Below the pieces are notes generated by a model. It made no database searches, was not told where the DNA came from, and was given only the letters and a program-made list of their open reading frames with translations. This document shows, piece after piece, positions 16,869-24,483 of a stretch of DNA of 64,000 bases. Positions within the stretch are counted from its first letter, which is position 1; every line of letters begins with the position of its first letter. The stretch is from JBDFMH01 sp047238125 (GTDB lineage Bacteria > Pseudomonadota > Alphaproteobacteria > Sphingomonadales > Sphingomonadaceae): positions 1,612,001-1,676,000 of the forward strand of contig NZ_JBDFMH010000001.1 in NCBI RefSeq assembly GCF_047238125.1, given 5' to 3'. Both the position numbers and the translations under genes were made by a program.

Positions 16869-17672
16869 CTATGCAGCGACACTGAACAGGCTTGGTTGTC
16901 CGTACACCCGATCAGACTTCGCCCCATTGCACTGCCTACAAGCGCAGGCGGTGTTTGCCCGCGTGTGCGAGCCACCCTTCGCTAGAGGAACGATGTGATC
17001 AAGCTCTGGTGCGCTCGGCTTGTATGAGCCGCGCAACCTCTTGGGGGTTGAACGATGGCACAGATGGCAGCGCCAGCCGTCACGCTCAAACACCTCAAAC
17101 GGATCAAAGCGTTCAGCATCCGCGCCTCGCTCTATCGCCCTACGTTCAGCACGATGTTTGCGCTTGGCAATCCTGTAAGCTTCTGACCCTCTGTTCTTCA
17201 AACGGACAGTTGTAGACGCTTGCAATCGACAATCACCACAGCGCTGCTGCCACTTGTCGACCTGAGTGCCACAATCTCGGCATCTCTTACCTGCCTGCGC
17301 TGCCTTAGCCTCAGCACGTGCCCTAGCCTTCACTGCGCGAGACCATCTGGCGAACTCGACCTTAGCCGCTTGCACCCGCCTCGATTGCTCGCCCCGCATT
17401 CTGATCAGCGCGAACCCGCATTCACGCGAGCAGCACAGCCCAGCGTCACGATTGATTGAGCTTCGGCGAAATAGTGCAGAGCAGACTACACAAACCCGCT
17501 CGACCTTTTGACGCAACACCCTGGCGACAGAGCCATTCGCTCTTGCCCGAAACGTTTCGCCGCATTTTAACGAGCAGAAGATTCTCTTCCGGCCTGGTTT
17601 ATTTAGAACAGTCTCAAACGGAGCGGCACATTGCGCGCACGTATGCGTCACCGCTATGGGGACAGAAGCCAT
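16869..17672 (-). CDS. HNH endonuclease with multiple zinc-binding motifs, 267 aa
   Basis: Three CxxC-type regions (CAQCAAPF, CVVCSALF, CRDCGTQ) precede a basic helical region and a C-terminal HNH nuclease with CHLCHR, PELDHIVPLAKGGSHTRAN and CRQCN (about residues 200-255). Multi-finger HNH proteins of this kind are common phage-borne nucleases. It sits just upstream of the terminases, where HNH enzymes can support packaging, but a homing-type role is equally possible. Confidence 0.87.
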   Translation of the reverse strand: MASVPIAVTHTCAQCAAPFETVLNKPGRKRIFCSLKCGETFRARANGSVARVLRQKVERVCVVCSALFRRSSINRDAGLCCSRECGFALIRMRGEQSRRVQAAKVEFARWSRAVKARARAEAKAAQAGKRCRDCGTQVDKWQQRCGDCRLQASTTVRLKNRGSEAYRIAKRKHRAERRAIERGADAERFDPFEVFERDGWRCHLCHRSTPKRLRGSYKPSAPELDHIVPLAKGGSHTRANTACACRQCNGAKSDRVYGQPSLFSVAA

Positions 17673-17741
17673 ATCGAACCTCGCACGTTCGGTTGGTTAG
17701 GCCCGGCTTGGTGTTACAGCACCTTGCCGGGCCGCTTATTT

Positions 17742-18014
17742 CTAGCCGACTTCGTGCCAACCATCCAGGCCAATGCGAACCACCTTGCGATGACCAAACT
17801 GGGCAGCGGTGGCGTCTCGATCGCATTCCCTGCACAAGTTGCGCGTGTTGCTGTCGTTGTCGCTGCCACCATGGGCAAGGGGCACGATGTGATCGACCAC
17901 TGTGGCGATGGTCGCGATGCCCTTGGCCCTGCAATGCTCGCATAGGCCCTGAGTGCGTTCGAGCCGGCGCAGGCGTTGCGCCTTGCCAGCGCTCCCACGT
18001 AACCGCTTGATCAC
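17742..18014 (-). CDS. Small HNH endonuclease (packaging-associated type), 90 aa
   Basis: A compact HNH domain fills the protein: CEHCRAKG, VVDHIVPLAHGGSDNDSN and NLCRECDRD. In HK97-like phages an HNH protein of this size upstream of the terminase (gp74-like) stimulates terminase cleavage; whether this one does is inference. The GTG at 18014 has a strong GGAGGGGAG ribosome-binding site and overlaps the preceding stop (GTGA). Confidence 0.88.
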   Translation of the reverse strand: MIKRLRGSAGKAQRLRRLERTQGLCEHCRAKGIATIATVVDHIVPLAHGGSDNDSNTRNLCRECDRDATAAQFGHRKVVRIGLDGWHEVG

Positions 18015-18205
18015 CTCCCCTCCATCCTGAACGCGATCGATCTGACCTCGTGGGCCAGTTCGTTCTTCTCAAGCAGGTAGCGTTCGGGATCGCCTCGATA
18101 TGGGGTGAGACGATCGATGCGCTTGGCGATGACGTGAAGGTATGCCGCATCAGACGCAAGTCTGGAGCATGACGGATAGCTGCCATGAACGCGCCGCTGT
18201 GTCAA
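18011..18205 (-). CDS. Small hypothetical phage protein, 64 aa
   Basis: I do not recognise a family. The protein is soluble and basic (KRIDRLTPYRGDPERYLLEK). It most likely starts at a TTG whose bases overlap the upstream TGA, and it ends overlapping the HNH start, so it is embedded in the coupled operon. The unusual start codon keeps confidence moderate. Confidence 0.5.
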   Translation of the reverse strand: MTQRRVHGSYPSCSRLASDAAYLHVIAKRIDRLTPYRGDPERYLLEKNELAHEVRSIAFRMEGR

Positions 18206-18741
18206 CGGTCTTCATTCGCAGGGATCAGCAGGAAGTCAGCAAGCCGGGAAAGGGCCACGGCCAGATCCTTCAGCGTGCGCTGCCCTGCCCTGTTGCGCCT
18301 GTCTGGCATGGCGTCGTGCAGCAGGAGTCGATCGACATAGCCGAGCATGTGGGCCGGGATGTGCCGCCGTGCGTCGTGCAGCACCTTGCGCGCCTGAACC
18401 TGCTTCTCAGTGCGTGCCAGGCCATAGGACGGCTCGCCATTGCTGGTCATGCCGCCATAGTTCGCCACCACGCTGGACGTGAACCGGCAGGCCTCGTGCT
18501 GTCGCTGATACCATCCGCCCGCATACCAGCAGCGCCAGTCGATCCGGTCCGCCTTGTAGAGCCGGTCGAGATGGGATGCTGCAAACCGGCGGGTCAGACC
18601 GATTGGTTGTTCGGCGCTGTCGATCTCGGCCGGGTTCACGAATGCGAAGTCGTCGCCCTTGGCTAGTCGCTCGGGTGTCGCGTCGATATGCTCGGCCGTG
18701 ATGATGATCCGGCGCTTCCGTTGCGAACGCTGCTTGGCCAT
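18202..18741 (-). CDS. Phage protein at the early/late junction, possible regulator, 179 aa
   Basis: A basic N-terminus (MAKQRSQRKRR) precedes a helical protein containing YAGGWYQRQHEACRFTSS, TEKQVQARKVLHDARRHIP and a C-terminal LKDLAVALSRLADFLL. It resembles DUF6456-like alphaproteobacterial proteins weakly. The frame runs farther upstream through low-complexity DNA, but the ATG at 18741 has GGGG seven bases before it and begins the only protein-like sequence. Being the last substantial early gene before HNH and terminase, it could regulate late genes; that is inference. Confidence 0.6.
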   Translation of the reverse strand: MAKQRSQRKRRIIITAEHIDATPERLAKGDDFAFVNPAEIDSAEQPIGLTRRFAASHLDRLYKADRIDWRCWYAGGWYQRQHEACRFTSSVVANYGGMTSNGEPSYGLARTEKQVQARKVLHDARRHIPAHMLGYVDRLLLHDAMPDRRNRAGQRTLKDLAVALSRLADFLLIPANEDR

Positions 18742-18992
18742 CACCATTCCCCCACAGGAAGATCGCGGTAGGCGGGGATGTCGAAGGGATTTGTATCGAC
18801 CATTCCCGCTTCTCCGATTTTGCCCCACCTGCGCATCACCAGCGGTTCCGCGCCACCACACCTGCCCCACCTGCCCCACCCACCCCCCTTTAGGGGGGGG
18901 GTGGAGAGGGGCTGTGGGGTGCGGTGAGGCATGTGATTTGCCCCACCTGCCACACCTTGCCCCACCTGCTGTTTTTCGAGGTGGGGCATCAC
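18741..18992 (-). CDS. Low-complexity ORF after the primase-helicase gene, 83 aa
   Basis: The frame begins with GTG-ATG overlapping the primase-helicase stop and ends at a TGA overlapping the start of the next gene, so it fits the coupling pattern. However, its middle (HRTPQPLSTPPLKGGGWG) is a translation of G/C-rich repeat DNA. Only the last 20 residues (MVDTNPFDIPAYRDLPVGEW) look protein-like. It may be a real short peptide gene, a repeat insertion into one, or spurious. Confidence 0.3.
   Translation of the reverse strand: MMPHLEKQQVGQGVAGGANHMPHRTPQPLSTPPLKGGGWGRWGRCGGAEPLVMRRWGKIGEAGMVDTNPFDIPAYRDLPVGEW
18838..18990. repeat. Low-complexity CCCCACCTGCC region with hairpin
   Basis: Several copies of TGCCCCACC appear on the plus strand around 18850-18985, with a central CCCCCC-TTTA-GGGGGG palindrome near 18883-18901. 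The region separates the primase-helicase gene from the next gene. It could fold strongly in RNA and reduce downstream expression, or be an insertion of a small repeat. The copies are irregular, so it is not a CRISPR array. Confidence 0.55.
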
Positions 18993-21049
18993 AATTGAGC
19001 CCAGTTTCCGACGACCACGAACGGCCGTTTGTTACGCTTGCTGTCTTCCATTTCGACGATCTCGAGCGCACCTTCGCGGACCCAGGCTTTAATCAGGGCG
19101 GCGACGCGGCTGCGCTGTTTGCGATCGTTCAAGTCCAGCCCAAGAGCTTCCGAAACGGGCTTTCCGACCCATGCGAGAGCCTGGCTGTTTTCCCGCCATT
19201 CACCGGCCCCAACGGCCTTCTGAACGCGGATCAGGTCGTGGACCGAGATGCCCTCGAAGACGTCTGGGGCAGTCCACGGGCAGGCAACGCCGACGCTATC
19301 CCCATTGGGTAGATCGACGTTGTTCATGCGATACCAGGTCGTCGAACCGGGCGGCGCAAGATTGGCTTTGTCGTTATCGACGCGGAAGTAGAAGCGGGCC
19401 TCGTCCTCTGCGACCTGGACCTTCTCCGCCTCTTCCTTGGACATGCGGTTGAAGACCATGACGGAGCGCGCCGCGCCGATCAGCGATGACGCGCCGCGCG
19501 CGCTGTCCGCGGTCGCTTCGGACCCGTTCTGCTTGCGGACGTGATGCACCAGGTTGATGCTACAATTGCAGACATCGGCGATGCGCGCCCATTCCTTCAC
19601 GACGACATCGATCGCCATGTTGTCATTCTCTGACACAGCGTGCGAGCTGACGAACGGATCGATAATCAGAACGTCGATCTTCCGATCGAGGATCTCTGCG
19701 ATGATCGCATCGACGACCGGGCGCACGACCTGCACGCCTCCCTGCGTTTCCTCTGCGATGACACAGCGCTGATCGCGGCCGCTATCGACATAGAGACGCT
19801 GACCGAACACCTGCGGTTCGAGTTTGAACCGATCGGCTGTCGCATAGATGCGGCGCTCGGTTTCCTCGGTCGGGTCCTCGAGGTTGTAGAGCCAGACGGT
19901 GTGTGGCCCGCCGTGGAGCCCCTGCGCATAGAGATCGCGTCCGGACGCCATCGCCAGCGCCTCACCGATCTTCAGCGATGATTTGCCGACACCACCAGCC
20001 GCCACGTCCACAGAGACGAACTTGCGCAGCAGATGCTTGCCGTAGATCCATTCACGCTTAGGAACGGTCGCCGGGTCACGCCACACGAACGGAGAGGCCC
20101 GCACAGGCCGATCGCTGGATACCAGCGGCTCCGGCGCACGAAACATCGCCGCCACATCCTCGAGCCCATAGTGCCCGGCCTGATCGTTGAAATCGGTGCC
20201 GTCCGCGCCTTGCAGGTCCGGCACGATCACACGGCCTGACACTGCCTTGGCCGCAGCCTCCGCGGCCTCGAGGCCATTGGTATCCGCGGCAATGATGATC
20301 TCGCGGCCGGGATAGCGACGCTGCGCGATCTGGGCCGTCCGCTTCAGCGCGCCCTTGGAGAAACCGACCAGCACCAGCAGCCCGGATGCAGCCTGGATTG
20401 TCGCGCCGGTGGCAAATCCTTCGACAATGACGATCGGGCCCTGGTCCGCATCACCGAGCGCGAGCGTGCCGCCGGCAACAGGCGCACCGGCATGAAACAG
20501 TTTGCGCGCACCGGGTTCGGCAGGGATCGACTGCACCGACATGATAAGGCCGGCGTCATCATAAATCGGCACCAGCAGGTTATCGCCTTCACAGCGCGTA
20601 CCGTAGGGCGCGACACCCTTGCGCTCGAGATAGGCGTTGCCCTTGCCGTTGATCGCGTGCGCGCGTGCCCAGCGGGCTCGAGCGTCCAGCGTGGCATTTT
20701 CCTGCCGCTTCTTCTGTTGCGCTTCGCGGTGACGGGCTTCGCGTTCACGGCGTTCGCGGTCTGCGTCGTCAAGCCGCGGGGCTTGGCCGCCAGTCAGAAA
20801 GCGGATGCTTTCGCCGATCGACAGATGCTGGGTGCCAGCGACGAAATCAATCACGTCGCCATGCGCGCCGCAGCCAAAGCAATGATAGGTGTCATCCTTG
20901 TAGATGACGAGGCTGGGGCTCCGGTCCGGATGGAACGGGCACACCGCCACCTTGTTCGCGCCGGCTCGCTTCAACGGCAGCGCCTGGGACACGACCTGCT
21001 CGAGCGGATATTCGCGCCGGATCGCGTCGAAATCGATCGCCATGGTCAT
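18989..21049 (-). CDS. Phage primase-helicase (CHC2, TOPRIM, RepA-like ATPase), 686 aa
   Basis: This replication protein makes primers and unwinds DNA at the phage fork. The N-terminal zinc finger is intact (Cys37, His40, Cys57, Cys60 in CPFH and CFGC). A TOPRIM-like part follows (IVIVEGFATG and IIIAADTNGLEAA, about 205-265). The C-terminal half is a RecA/RepA-type ATPase with Walker A AAGGVGKSS and Walker B VLIIDPF plus a NLVHHVRK motif. The ATG overlaps the preceding gene's TGA. No phage DNA polymerase is visible, so host polymerase is presumably used. Confidence 0.9.
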   Translation of the reverse strand: MTMAIDFDAIRREYPLEQVVSQALPLKRAGANKVAVCPFHPDRSPSLVIYKDDTYHCFGCGAHGDVIDFVAGTQHLSIGESIRFLTGGQAPRLDDADRERREREARHREAQQKKRQENATLDARARWARAHAINGKGNAYLERKGVAPYGTRCEGDNLLVPIYDDAGLIMSVQSIPAEPGARKLFHAGAPVAGGTLALGDADQGPIVIVEGFATGATIQAASGLLVLVGFSKGALKRTAQIAQRRYPGREIIIAADTNGLEAAEAAAKAVSGRVIVPDLQGADGTDFNDQAGHYGLEDVAAMFRAPEPLVSSDRPVRASPFVWRDPATVPKREWIYGKHLLRKFVSVDVAAGGVGKSSLKIGEALAMASGRDLYAQGLHGGPHTVWLYNLEDPTEETERRIYATADRFKLEPQVFGQRLYVDSGRDQRCVIAEETQGGVQVVRPVVDAIIAEILDRKIDVLIIDPFVSSHAVSENDNMAIDVVVKEWARIADVCNCSINLVHHVRKQNGSEATADSARGASSLIGAARSVMVFNRMSKEEAEKVQVAEDEARFYFRVDNDKANLAPPGSTTWYRMNNVDLPNGDSVGVACPWTAPDVFEGISVHDLIRVQKAVGAGEWRENSQALAWVGKPVSEALGLDLNDRKQRSRVAALIKAWVREGALEIVEMEDSKRNKRPFVVVGNWAQL

Positions 21050-21228
21050 GCGGTCTCCAGCATGTTCGCCGAGATCATGAGCGTCGCATCCTCTCGAGAG
21101 ATTGCCTCGCAGGCCCCCGCCGTCACGATCAGCGCCTTGCGGTCCTCTGCCGTGGGGCAGCGGTTCACCAGTAGTTGCAGCGCCTCGAGATGTTTAGGCA
21201 GGCAGGTCGCGATGGCATTGATGTTCAC
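21046..21228 (-). CDS. Small hypothetical phage protein, 60 aa
   Basis: The product begins MNINAIATCLPKHLEAL and is mainly helical. I do not recognise it. The GTG at 21228 overlaps the VRR-NUC stop (GTGA), and its own TGA overlaps the primase-helicase ATG (ATGA), supporting a real coupled gene rather than the longer upstream-open frame. Confidence 0.55.
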   Translation of the reverse strand: MNINAIATCLPKHLEALQLLVNRCPTAEDRKALIVTAGACEAISREDATLMISANMLETA

Positions 21229-21590
21229 GCCGCGATCTCCCCGATGAACGGGGCGCCGGCGCTGCGCAGGAAGGCCAGCGCATGGTCTGGGTCGCGGGAA
21301 ACGGTGGCCGGAAAGCCGAGCGCGGTGAGCCGGTCCAGCCATTCGGATTGATTGTCCGACAGCCTACCCTTAGCCGACTTGAATTCGACGAAAGCGATCC
21401 CGCCCGGCCAGATGCACATCACATCCGGGAAGCCGGTTGCCATGCCTTCGCGCTTGGCCTGCTGTGCTGCCCACCGGGTGCGCTTGGCAGCGTTCGGAAT
21501 GGCGACGATATGCACGCGCGGGCACAGCATCCGGGCGCGGCCGCGGAACTGCGTCTGGATGACGATCTCGGAGCGGGTGTCAGCCGGCAC
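21225..21590 (-). CDS. VRR-NUC domain nuclease, 121 aa
   Basis: A compact PD-(D/E)XK nuclease: GFPDVMCIWPGGIAFVEFKS supplies the catalytic Asp and Glu-x-Lys, followed by KGRLSDNQSEWLDRL. Stand-alone VRR-NUC proteins of phages are structure-specific nucleases thought to process branched or replication intermediates. It lies in the replication operon next to the primase-helicase, consistent with that role. Confidence 0.9.
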   Translation of the reverse strand: MPADTRSEIVIQTQFRGRARMLCPRVHIVAIPNAAKRTRWAAQQAKREGMATGFPDVMCIWPGGIAFVEFKSAKGRLSDNQSEWLDRLTALGFPATVSRDPDHALAFLRSAGAPFIGEIAA

Positions 21591-21783
21591 GGGCGCGCCT
21601 CCCCTGCTCGAGTGTCAGAAGATATTCCGCCGTCTTGGGCTTCAGCCGATAGAAGTGGGCGAGCCGGTCCACGTCCCAGCCCTCGAGCGAGCGCGCGTTG
21701 CACAGGAACGTCTTGGCGTTTGCCTGCGCAGTCGGGCTGTCGATCGACGGCATCTGATATTCGGGGCGGTACTGCCTACGCAT
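21580..21783 (-). CDS. Small hypothetical phage protein with possible HTH, 67 aa
   Basis: MRRQYRPEYQMPSIDSP opens the protein, and LAHFYRLKPKTAEYLLTLEQ in the second half could be a helix-turn-helix. The start at 21783 is chosen because it overlaps the preceding gene by eight bases; the longer open frame upstream is shadow sequence. Function unknown. Confidence 0.55.
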   Translation of the reverse strand: MRRQYRPEYQMPSIDSPTAQANAKTFLCNARSLEGWDVDRLAHFYRLKPKTAEYLLTLEQGRRARAG

Positions 21784-21958
21784 CGGCCACCTCCACCACA
21801 CCCGACGCTTCCCGCTCCGCCACGACCTCAGCCATGAGCGCGCGGATATCGGCTTCCTGGCGTCCAAAGTTGGCGGCCCAGAGATGAGGCTGAATGACAC
21901 CCCAGCGCTCGTCAGGGATCTGGGACAGCATGGTGCGGATGGTGGGATCGCCGGTCAT
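21776..21958 (-). CDS. Small hypothetical phage protein, 60 aa
   Basis: MTGDPTIRTMLSQIPDERW begins an acidic, helical protein with one short helix (IRALMAEVVAERE). No family is recognised. It overlaps the DNA adenine methyltransferase gene by four bases and the next gene by eight, so it is part of the coupled early operon. Confidence 0.55.
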   Translation of the reverse strand: MTGDPTIRTMLSQIPDERWGVIQPHLWAANFGRQEADIRALMAEVVAEREASGVVEVADA

Positions 21959-22443
21959 GCCGCGATGCCGATCGGCTGTGCGAGAATACCAAGGCCGGCG
22001 CTTTCAGCCCGCCGCAAAGCCAGCACTCCGCGGTTGCCGCTGGCGAACAGCGCTGTCCCGCACGACGGGCTTTTGCCTTCCGTCCCGTCCGGACGAATAA
22101 ACCGGATCTTGCGCGTGAACAGCACGGCGTCAGCCTTGCGCCATGCCTCCCAGAACCACGGCGCGGACGTGCGGTCCGGCGTCAGCGCGATGCCGTTGCC
22201 ATGCGCGAAGAACCGATCGAGCCAAGGGACGATGGCGTTGCGGCCACCGAAAGGCGGGTTCATCCAGACGAAGCCGCGCCACGGTGCGTCGAGGCTTCCA
22301 GCGCAAATAAAACCGTCCGCCGGAACATGGGTCGGCTGTGCGGGGGCGGCTACGTCCAGATCGAAGCGACACCCCAGCGCTTCGAAGACGTGCGGCGGGG
22401 TATACCACTCGTCAGATCCCCCCTGATTTTCCCACGCGCTCAC
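21955..22443 (-). CDS. Phage DNA N6-adenine methyltransferase (Dam-like), 162 aa
   Basis: The DEWYTPPHVFEALG start, FDLDVAA and a catalytic FVWMNPPFGGRN (NPPF motif) match the phage DNA N-6-adenine-methyltransferase family. The enzyme methylates adenine in phage or host DNA, commonly protecting it from restriction. The later TALFASGNR text is also family-like. It is one of two DNA methyltransferases in this operon. Confidence 0.9.
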   Translation of the reverse strand: MSAWENQGGSDEWYTPPHVFEALGCRFDLDVAAPAQPTHVPADGFICAGSLDAPWRGFVWMNPPFGGRNAIVPWLDRFFAHGNGIALTPDRTSAPWFWEAWRKADAVLFTRKIRFIRPDGTEGKSPSCGTALFASGNRGVLALRRAESAGLGILAQPIGIAA

Positions 22444-22685
22444 AGCGCCACCTCTTCACTGCGCAGCTTGGCGATCATGTCGGCGTTGGTGGCGGACTTG
22501 CGGCGGCGGTCACGATCGCGGCGCATGGCGAGGCGCAGTTCTTCCCGGCGCTTAGCTTCGCGCAATTCTTGATCCGCCTTCGCCCACTTGTCGGCGATCA
22601 TGGTGGCGCTTTCGCAATGGAACGCGGCCAGTTCACGCAGCCGGGCGAACTCGTTCCACGGCCAGATGTTGGACAGCACCCCCAT
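22440..22685 (-). CDS. Small hypothetical phage protein, basic coiled coil, 81 aa
   Basis: MGVLSNIWPWNEFARLREL is followed by a long, highly charged helix (KADQELREAKRREELRLA). It is probably a coiled coil. I do not recognise it. The ATG at 22685 overlaps the preceding stop (TGATG), which argues against the longer upstream-open frame. It overlaps the methyltransferase gene by four bases. Confidence 0.5.
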   Translation of the reverse strand: MGVLSNIWPWNEFARLRELAAFHCESATMIADKWAKADQELREAKRREELRLAMRRDRDRRRKSATNADMIAKLRSEEVAL

Positions 22686-22951
22686 CACGCCACCTGCCGC
22701 ATATGATCGCAGCCAATGTCGCGGCGGACGCCACAGCACGGGCATGGATCGCGATCGATATAGGTGCCGGCGGGCTTCGAAATGTCGCGCGGGTGTAGCC
22801 GGTTCGGGCGCGTCGGCATCGAAGCGCGAACCCGAGCAACGCGAGCAACGTCCACGTCTAGGCCGCGGCTGAACCGCAGATAGTTCGCGACCGACCTGTC
22901 AGACGTTAGCGTCCGGCACAGATGCTCGATCTCGCTGCGAGCAGCGGTCAT
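22685..22951 (-). CDS. Small hypothetical phage protein with CPCC motif, 88 aa
   Basis: The C-terminal DPCPCCGVRRDIGCDH suggests a small zinc-binding site. The N-terminus (MTAARSEIEHLCRTLTSD) is helical. No family recognised. The ATG overlaps the preceding stop (ATGA), part of the coupled early operon. Confidence 0.55.
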   Translation of the reverse strand: MTAARSEIEHLCRTLTSDRSVANYLRFSRGLDVDVARVARVRASMPTRPNRLHPRDISKPAGTYIDRDPCPCCGVRRDIGCDHMRQVA

Positions 22952-23109
22952 AGCCCGCGCTCCCGCATGATCATCCTGACACGGGCTTTCGTGGTGTTTG
23001 CGTCGCGACCGATGCGATGAGCGATCTTGCTCCAGGTCAGCCCATCGACACGCATGGCGATAACGGCCTCGAGCAGATCAGCCGGCCAAGCCGATACGGG
23101 GCGGCCCAT
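22948..23109 (-). CDS. Small helix-turn-helix protein, 53 aa
   Basis: This short gene encodes MGRPVSAWPADLLEAVIAMR followed by a helix-turn-helix-like GLTWSKIAHRIGRDANTTKA. GcrA- or sigma-like small HTH proteins of this kind are common in alphaproteobacterial phages, but I cannot assign a target. The start may be either of two adjacent ATG codons (23109 or 23112). Both ends overlap neighbouring genes. Confidence 0.6.
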   Translation of the reverse strand: MGRPVSAWPADLLEAVIAMRVDGLTWSKIAHRIGRDANTTKARVRMIMRERGL

Positions 23110-23591
23110 CATGCGACCACACTCAGCGACCGCGGAGAATGCAGCCGAGCGCGCAAAGCATCGATCGCATCGCCCAAGCGCTCAATCTCGGGTGCCATGT
23201 CTGCGAGCTCGTCGTCGTCGATCAGGCCGTCGTTTTCGAGCGCGATGGCGACTTTCAGGCTGACTTCGGCCAGCTTGGTCGAGATGCCCTTAGAGGCCTC
23301 TTCGGATGTCTGGATGCGAACCGCTTTGCAATTGGCGAGGGCCAGCACCTTGTTCGCGAACCGGCCGTTCCAGGTGTTCAGCGCCGAGATGAACGACACC
23401 AGCCCCATGTCGGCTTCAGCCAGTGTATAGGCGCGGGCGCGATCCTCGCTCTTGCCGAGAGCGCGGCCGAGGTCGGAGAAAGTGAGCGAGTCTTCCTTGC
23501 GGATGGCGCTCAGACTTTCACCGGCAGCCTCAAGGATCAAAGACGCGGGAATTAGGACCCGCTTGCCGTGGAATTGCGGTGCCGTACTCAC
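23109..23591 (-). CDS. Hypothetical phage early protein, 160 aa
   Basis: The N-terminal half contains LTFSDLGRALGKSEDRARAY, which could be a DNA-binding helix-turn-helix, followed by long helices (LVSFISALNTWNGRFANKVLAL). I do not recognise a named family. The GTG at 23591 overlaps the preceding stop (GTGA). Function unknown; its place next to other small regulators suggests an early regulatory role. Confidence 0.55.
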   Translation of the reverse strand: MSTAPQFHGKRVLIPASLILEAAGESLSAIRKEDSLTFSDLGRALGKSEDRARAYTLAEADMGLVSFISALNTWNGRFANKVLALANCKAVRIQTSEEASKGISTKLAEVSLKVAIALENDGLIDDDELADMAPEIERLGDAIDALRARLHSPRSLSVVA

Positions 23592-23770
23592 TTATCCACT
23601 CCTTCATGTTCGAAGCTCGCCACATCGCCGACCTGATTGCCGAGCTGCTGGCGGGTGTTGTCGTCTGCGAGGAACTGGGCGATGCGGTCGTCAGCCCGGC
23701 GTGCAGCGAGGCACAGCGCGAAGGCGAAGATCGCGATGACGAAGAATGTGATGCCGAGCGCCCAGGCCAT
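23588..23770 (-). CDS. Small single-pass membrane protein, 60 aa
   Basis: MAWALGITFFVIAIFAFALC is a membrane helix at the N-terminus, followed by a short charged tail. The longer upstream-open frame is not needed: the ATG at 23770 overlaps the cytosine methyltransferase stop (TAATG). Function unknown. Confidence 0.55.
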   Translation of the reverse strand: MAWALGITFFVIAIFAFALCLAARRADDRIAQFLADDNTRQQLGNQVGDVASFEHEGVDK

Positions 23771-24357
23771 TATGCGGCCTCCCTGTCGGAGCGGCGGATA
23801 TGAGCGCCCCACTGATCCGCCATCGCATCTGCAATGCCGGCGAAGGTGCGGCTGCGCTCCTTCCAGCGATTGGGGCCCGGGGGCATCTTGTGAATGCGTG
23901 CCTCACGACCCTCGACGATGTTGGTGGGCAGCAGCTTGGGGAGGCCCTTCAGCCAGAGGCAGGTCGCCTTCGTCTCGCCATGCCCGAACTGCCATGGCTG
24001 GATGATCTGGTCGGGCTTGCGGATCGCGCTGCTGATGATGCTGATCGGGTTCTCGACCGCGATATGCGGGACAGGTGCTTCCATGAGCAGCCGCACGAAC
24101 TCGAGAGAGCGCTGTTGCCGACCGTCCGCGCGCTTGGCCGGGAAATGCCGGGCGCCGCTGACAGCCAGATCGGTGCAGGGCGGATGGCCAATCAGCAGAT
24201 CCCATCCATCGCGCAGGATCGCGGAAACATCGTCCTGGATGTGCCAGCGGGGATCGCCCTCGGTCGGCAGAAGGTCGCACGACCACGCATCGAACCCCTG
24301 GGCACGGAAGGCATCGCGCACGGTCGCGCTGTATTCGCAGGCGATCAGGACGCGCAT
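23770..24357 (-). CDS. Phage DNA cytosine methyltransferase-like protein, 195 aa
   Basis: The short enzyme has MRVLIACEYSATVRDAFRA (SAM-binding strand), DLLIGHPPCTDLAVSG (PPC motif), HIAVENPISI (ENP) and QPWQFGHGETKATCLWLKG. These are typical of compact phage C5-cytosine methyltransferase-like proteins. The PCT context suggests a catalytic cysteine is present. It probably modifies phage DNA against restriction. Confidence 0.85.
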   Translation of the reverse strand: MRVLIACEYSATVRDAFRAQGFDAWSCDLLPTEGDPRWHIQDDVSAILRDGWDLLIGHPPCTDLAVSGARHFPAKRADGRQQRSLEFVRLLMEAPVPHIAVENPISIISSAIRKPDQIIQPWQFGHGETKATCLWLKGLPKLLPTNIVEGREARIHKMPPGPNRWKERSRTFAGIADAMADQWGAHIRRSDREAA

Positions 24358-24483
24358 CTACCGCCCTCCCCCACGAACCGAGACGGGCACGACCTTCATG
24401 TTGGCCACGTCCCATTCGGTGGTGCGGGGCTTTACGGGGATGAAGATCATCGGCTGCGGAGTGGCGGGCTCGAGCCGGGTCAC
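24358..24483 (-). CDS. Very small hypothetical phage protein, 41 aa
   Basis: This short frame starts with a GTG overlapping the GIY-YIG gene stop (GTGA) and ends just before the cytosine methyltransferase ATG. The sequence includes EPATPQPMIFIPVKPRTTEW. No family known. Support is the tight coupling on its 5' side. Confidence 0.4.
   Translation of the reverse strand: MTRLEPATPQPMIFIPVKPRTTEWDVANMKVVPVSVRGGGR

Noticed and set aside
18838..18990. Possible CRISPR array from repeated CCCCACCTGCC
   Set aside because: Copies are short and irregularly spaced, without unique spacers of constant length.
18202..19071. A 289-codon frame covering the low-complexity region and the next gene
   Set aside because: The first 110 codons translate repeat DNA; the ATG at 18741 has a good ribosome-binding site and begins the protein-like part.
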